Below, piece after piece: positions 5,935-8,361 of a stretch of 8,361 bases of DNA. The notes beneath the pieces were generated by a model. It was not told where the DNA came from. It was given only the letters and a program-made list of their open reading frames with translations, and searched no databases. The first letter of the stretch is position 1. Each line of letters opens with the position of its first letter. A program made the position numbers and the translations under genes. The DNA is taken from NCBI GenBank assembly GCA_050014815.1, contig JBEKCP010000317.1, positions 1 to 8,361 on the forward strand, given 5' to 3'. The stretch is from JBEKCP01 sp050014815. Its GTDB lineage: Bacteria > Planctomycetota > Planctomycetia > Pirellulales > Thermoguttaceae.

Positions 5935-6432
5935 ATGCTGCCATCGCAACATCTAATGGAAGTCCTTTCCAGCGACAACAGAGCAGACCTGTTTCTCGGT
6001 GGGATTGTTAATGAGAGCAGTGGAACGCTCACATTGACTCGTGGAGATTTGAGCACATTGATTGTTCCGCTTTCTATGTTCCCTGCCGATGGTCCGAACA
6101 GGCCGGAGTTCGGGAGGTTTGAGCTGGATGATTATGGCTATACGATTCGTTTCGGCGCTTTTGAGGCATCGGCCCACTCGGTTCTTTACAGGGTTGACCC
6201 TGAGTATAGGTGTCGAGCCAACAAGCGCCGGATAGCAGAAGACAAGGGTTTTGGGCCTTCTTTGCGACGGTTGCGAATCCTTCGCCGACTTTCCAGAAAC
6301 GCTTTTTCGGGAATCTCGCCCAAGACAATTGCACGCATCGAACGTAAGGAAACAGAGAAGCCTCATGGCAAGACCCTTGACACCCTCGCCAAGGTGCTTG
6401 GGGTCGCACCCGAAGACATCGAGACTTATTGA
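5935..6432 (+). CDS. DUF2442-like domain plus C-terminal XRE HTH protein
   Basis: This 165-residue protein has a beta-rich N-terminal part (about 22-88: TLTLTRGDLSTLIVPLSMF and FELDDYGYTIRFGAFEASA) similar in character to DUF2442 domains, in which a protein's charged strand pairs precede a regulator. A linker rich in Arg and Lys follows, then an HTH_3-type domain at about 107-160 (LRRLRILRRLSRNAFSGIS, KTIARIERKETEKPHG, LDTLAKVLGVAPEDI). It is probably a DNA-binding antitoxin-like or autoregulatory protein. The start is uncertain: ATG 5935 follows the previous stop by one base and has GAGG 14 nt before it. GTG 5920 or ATG 5830 would add residues, the latter overlapping the upstream gene by about 100 bp. 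GC here is the lowest of the samples taken in the window. Confidence 0.78.
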   Translation: MLPSQHLMEVLSSDNRADLFLGGIVNESSGTLTLTRGDLSTLIVPLSMFPADGPNRPEFGRFELDDYGYTIRFGAFEASAHSVLYRVDPEYRCRANKRRIAEDKGFGPSLRRLRILRRLSRNAFSGISPKTIARIERKETEKPHGKTLDTLAKVLGVAPEDIETY

Positions 6433-6480
6433 TCGGGGTGGGCTGCGCCTTCCAAGCGGCAACGAAAAGGACGGTGAGCA

Positions 6481-6678
6481 ATGGCGACGATCAAGACAAT
6501 GGTCAACTTGAAGGGAAAGAAACGAGACCGCTACCTGGAACTTGTGCTGGCGTTTCCCCTGGCTTCGATCAAGTCCGGGGAGCATCTTGAAGCGGCTCAA
6601 GAGGTCATGGATCACTCCTCGGCGATAACGAATTCATCTTCCTGGAGGTGGCGAATCAGATCATCGGCCATGCGATGA
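6481..6678 (+). pseudogene. truncated HigA-like antitoxin (N-terminal part only)
   Basis: The first 44 codons resemble the N-terminus of HigA/XRE-type antitoxins that begin with a RYLELV..FPL motif: here DRYLELVLAFPLASIKSG followed by EHLEAAQEVMD. In the family this region is followed by an acidic helix and an HTH domain. Here the frame leaves the family sequence at about 6612 and ends after 22 unrelated codons (Ser- and Arg-rich), which are antisense to the 78-residue minus-strand gene. The HTH is therefore missing, and the protein should not bind DNA. The start at 6481 has GGTGAG and AAAGG just upstream. No cognate toxin gene is seen between 6433 and 6480. Confidence 0.6.
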
Positions 6679-6848
6679 TCGATCATGATGGAACCGCCCA
6701 TCACCTGCCACTCCTCGTAGTCGATCACACCGACATCGCAAGCTTTGTTTGCGTCTGCCGATATGGGGGTAAGGGCGACCATGCCGCCCGGCATTGTGGC
6801 GACCCAAAAGTCGGCCTCATCCTTTACACACGGATTTTCGAGTATCAT
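6612..6848 (-). CDS. small protein of unknown function (78 residues)
   Basis: The ATG at 6848 is preceded by AAGGAG with a 7-nt spacer, the strongest kind of ribosome binding site in this window. The protein is acidic, with FWVATMPGGMVALTP near the start and an acidic C-terminus, HLQEDEFVIAEE. There is no membrane helix or known motif. Its stop codon lies exactly where the antitoxin remnant loses its family sequence, so its 3' end may have been fused to new DNA and the last residues may not be original. It lies 12 bp downstream of the 57-residue gene and is probably co-transcribed with it. Confidence 0.6.
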   Translation of the reverse strand: MILENPCVKDEADFWVATMPGGMVALTPISADANKACDVGVIDYEEWQVMGGSIMIDHRMADDLIRHLQEDEFVIAEE

Positions 6849-6860
6849 GCTGATTCTCCT

Positions 6861-7034
6861 TCACGGTAATGACATCAGTCGGCTCGCCCCTTTCCGCCCC
6901 GCCGTGCGGTGGATCTCTTCGTCGATGCAGTGACGGCCCGGGGCAAGGTCGTCTGCGTCGAACAGTCCCCGGAGGGCGGTAATCGCCACGCTCATGGGCG
7001 ATTTCTTTCTCGGAGTCTTCTTTTCTCGGGCCAT
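6861..7034 (-). CDS. small basic protein of unknown function (57 residues)
   Basis: The ATG at 7034 has AAGGAG 7 nt upstream. The N-terminus is strongly basic (MAREKKTPRKKSP), which suggests nucleic-acid contact, followed by a short helical segment (MSVAITALRGLFDADDL). The same frame is open far upstream, but that part encodes a transposase-like fragment, so the ribosome binding site and change of character mark the true start. I do not recognise a family. With the 78-residue gene it forms a two-gene minus-strand unit. Confidence 0.55.
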   Translation of the reverse strand: MAREKKTPRKKSPMSVAITALRGLFDADDLAPGRHCIDEEIHRTAGRKGASRLMSLP

Positions 7035-7094
7035 TGGATTGCTCCTTGTGGGCAAGACATCAGGCGTTTCGCCTTGCTTGGCGAGTTGCCCCCG

Positions 7095-7217
7095 GGCGTC
7101 GTCGCCTTGCAGAAAGCGCTGGAGCAGAGGCAGCACGGCTTCGAGCGTGTCGCGTCTTCCCAGGTTGGCGATGACCTTCTGTTTGACGCGTCCCTTCCCT
7201 TCTCGCGGACCGAAGTG
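7095..7217 (-). pseudogene. N-terminal transposase fragment (IS1634/IS4-like)
   Basis: Read on the minus strand in the frame of the 57-residue gene, this stretch gives HFGPREGKGRVKQKVIANLG and then RRDTLEAVLPLLQRFLQGDD. The pattern of a basic strand, then V-(I/L)-x-x-LG-R, then a helix resembles the N-terminal domain of IS1634-type (IS4 superfamily) transposases. It has no start codon of its own, is stopped upstream at 7281-7283 inside the palindrome, and lacks the whole DDE catalytic domain. It is thus a relic. The family call is tentative because only about 40 residues remain. Confidence 0.45.
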
Positions 7218-7222
7218 ACGAC

Positions 7223-7283
7223 TAGGTCCCGCTTGCCGAGCGGGACCCCGTTTCGCAGTGTCCCGCTCGGCAAGCGGGACCTA
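7223..7283. repeat. nested REP-like inverted repeat, 24-bp perfect arms
   Basis: The left arm (7223-7246, beginning TAGGTCCCGCTTGCC) is perfectly complementary to the right arm (7260-7283), with 13 nt between them. Each arm is itself a hairpin: GTCCCGCT at 7226-7233 with AGCGGGAC at 7239-7246, and GTCCCGCT at 7260-7267 with AGCGGGAC at 7273-7280, each around a 5-nt loop. Two hairpin units in opposite orientation is the layout of REP/BIME elements, which are spread by IS200-like REP-associated transposases. It lies between the transposase fragment and the etfA remnant. Confidence 0.8.
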
Positions 7284-7365
7284 CGGGCTGCCCCGGGCTT
7301 GGAGTTCGCCGGCTGGAGTCACAACTCCTTGTAGAATAAGGTATTTGCGGCCGGAGCCGGGCGGG

Positions 7366-7506
7366 CTCCTCTTGCTCGTCAATAAGGACGTTAGCTCGCC
7401 GATCTTCGAGGTGGCCCATCTGGGGATCGTAGGCGACGTGCTGGAAATCGTGCCGGCGTTGACTCAGCGGCTTCGCCAAAGCAAGGCCGAGGCCGTGGGG
7501 TCGTGA
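7366..7506 (+). pseudogene. etfA: C-terminal remnant of electron-transfer flavoprotein alpha subunit
   Basis: Forty-six codons ending at TGA 7504-7506 read LLLLVNKDVSSPIF followed by EVAHLGIVGDVLEIVPAL. This matches the end of ETF-alpha proteins, whose usual form is (A/V)INKDPxAPIFxVADYGIVxDLFxVVP. The FAD-binding bulk of the protein, including the SGAxQH region that normally sits just before, is absent. The upstream sequence in the frame is unrelated and runs into the REP-like palindrome, so the break lies near 7360. A start codon and ribosome binding site are lacking, so it is not expected to be functional. It ends 31 bp before the stop of the convergent aldehyde dehydrogenase. Confidence 0.72.
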
Positions 7507-7537
7507 TTTGCCAGGGCTGCAATCCGATCTGGAACGT

Positions 7538-8361
7538 CTATAGCGGTCGGACGACCGATAAATTGCGCCAGTAATCGAAGAGCGTCTCCACAGAGAGGAC
7601 TCCACCGCCCAGGCCGCTCTTGTTGACTCCGGCATACGGGACGCCATGGGGAAAGAGGTTGTGGGCGTTGATCCAACTGTTCCCGGCCAACATCGCCTCG
7701 GCCACACGGCAGGCCCGAGTCAGGTCGCTCGTCCACACACTGTTCGCCAAGCCATAATCCGTCCGGTTGACCATGCGTACGGCCTCCTCCTCGTCCCCAA
7801 ACGCCGCCAAGTAGGCTACGGGGCCGAAAATCTCCTCCCTGGCGGCCACATTGTCCAGCGAGCCCGCCAGCAGCGCGGGCTTGACGTAGAAACCGTCGTG
7901 GCCTGGAACCTCGGCTGCTCCCCCTTCGAGCACCACTTCGGCACCTTCGTTGCGACCGCGATCCAAGTAGCCGAGAACTCGCCGCTGTTGTTTCTCGTTG
8001 ACCACCGGTCCCATCTCCGTCGTCGCGTCCATCTGGTAGCCGATCTTCACCTGCCGCAGGCGCTGGGCACAGGCCGAGACGAACCGGTCGTAGATCGGGC
8101 GGTGGACGATCCAGCGCGTGGCATCGCAGCAGACCTGGCCGGTATGGAAGGTGATAGCTTGGACGAGCTGCTCGGCAGTCCGTTCCAGGTCGGCATCGTC
8201 GAACACCACGGCCGCCCCTTTGCCGCCCAGTTCCAGCTTGACGGGTACCAGATTCCGCCCGCAGGCCTCGGCGATCGAGCGGCCCACCTCGGGCGACCCG
8301 GTGAACGACATGCGTTTCAAGCCCGGATGAGCGGCCAGGGCGGCTCCTGCCACCGGGCCGT
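7538..8361 (-). CDS. NAD(P)-dependent aldehyde dehydrogenase (5' partial)
   Basis: This is the C-terminal 270 or so residues of an aldehyde dehydrogenase; the start lies beyond the right edge. Counting from the GTG at 8353, FTGSPEVG (17-24) is the cofactor-binding loop. ELGGKG (41-46) carries the general-base Glu41, GQVC (72-75) the catalytic Cys75, and EEIFGPV (173-179) and the NRTDYGLAN stretch the cofactor and oligomer contacts. These residues are all intact. The Asn usually found two residues before GQ is His here, and the C-terminal GVPYAGVNKSGLGG replaces the more common PFGG.K.SG. The enzyme oxidises an aldehyde to the acid in the cytoplasm; the substrate cannot be read from this part. 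GC is high, like the sigma-factor flank. Confidence 0.95.
   Translation of the reverse strand, partial: GPVAGAALAAHPGLKRMSFTGSPEVGRSIAEACGRNLVPVKLELGGKGAAVVFDDADLERTAEQLVQAITFHTGQVCCDATRWIVHRPIYDRFVSACAQRLRQVKIGYQMDATTEMGPVVNEKQQRRVLGYLDRGRNEGAEVVLEGGAAEVPGHDGFYVKPALLAGSLDNVAAREEIFGPVAYLAAFGDEEEAVRMVNRTDYGLANSVWTSDLTRACRVAEAMLAGNSWINAHNLFPHGVPYAGVNKSGLGGGVLSVETLFDYWRNLSVVRPL

Noticed and set aside
5532..6615. Long minus-strand ORFs opposite the unknown gene and the HTH gene
   Set aside because: The plus-strand products show protein-like or HTH sequence; the minus-strand ones do not.
6648..6869. Plus-strand ORF opposite the 78-residue gene
   Set aside because: No ribosome binding site is seen, whereas the minus-strand gene has AAGGAG at ideal spacing.
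7223..7283. CRISPR repeat
   Set aside because: There are only two units, in inverted orientation, with no spacer array and no cas genes.

Overview
The window most likely comes from a planctomycete chromosome. The main reason is the first gene, an RpoD-like sigma factor with a long basic insert ahead of region 2 that resembles planctomycete primary-type sigma factors. The many small proteins of unknown function fit that, but the assignment is inference from protein character, not a database match. Both edges cut genes: the sigma factor on the left and an aldehyde dehydrogenase on the right. Both are GC-rich (37/60 G+C at 541-600, 41/60 at 8221-8280). The middle is poorer in GC (35/60 at 2221-2280, 32/60 at 6121-6180).

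Layout. 1-1190: sigma-70 factor, plus strand. 1191-1797: about 600 bp without a convincing gene but with a cluster of small repeats: a perfect 11-bp hairpin, a second related dyad, a CCCCTAGGGG palindrome and TCGCCC units about 12 bp apart. 1798-4060: a one-way run of five small genes: zinc ribbon, DinB-fold protein, DUF202 membrane protein, TspO/MBR protein and a four-helix membrane protein. The DinB-like and DUF202 genes overlap by ATGA. 4077-5190: two minus-strand genes, an exported protein with two similar halves and a coiled-coil XRE-type regulator with a clear TATAAT box. 5210-6432: a plus-strand unknown gene whose 5' end looks frameshifted, tightly followed by a protein with an N-terminal beta-rich domain and a C-terminal HTH.

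6433-7540 is a debris field. It holds a HigA-like antitoxin cut off after about 44 codons, two small minus-strand genes with strong ribosome binding sites, an N-terminal transposase fragment, a nested REP-like palindrome (24-bp arms) and the last 46 codons of an electron-transfer flavoprotein alpha gene. 7538-8361 is the C-terminal part of an aldehyde dehydrogenase on the minus strand.

No complete known defence or mobile system is visible. The picture is a core-like flank, a lower-GC accessory segment of small membrane and regulatory genes, and a scarred junction where several genes have been cut. The most interesting signals are the repeat cluster at 1321-1455, the frameshifted gene with its coupled HTH partner at 5210-6432, and the multi-gene breakpoint zone at 6600-7510.
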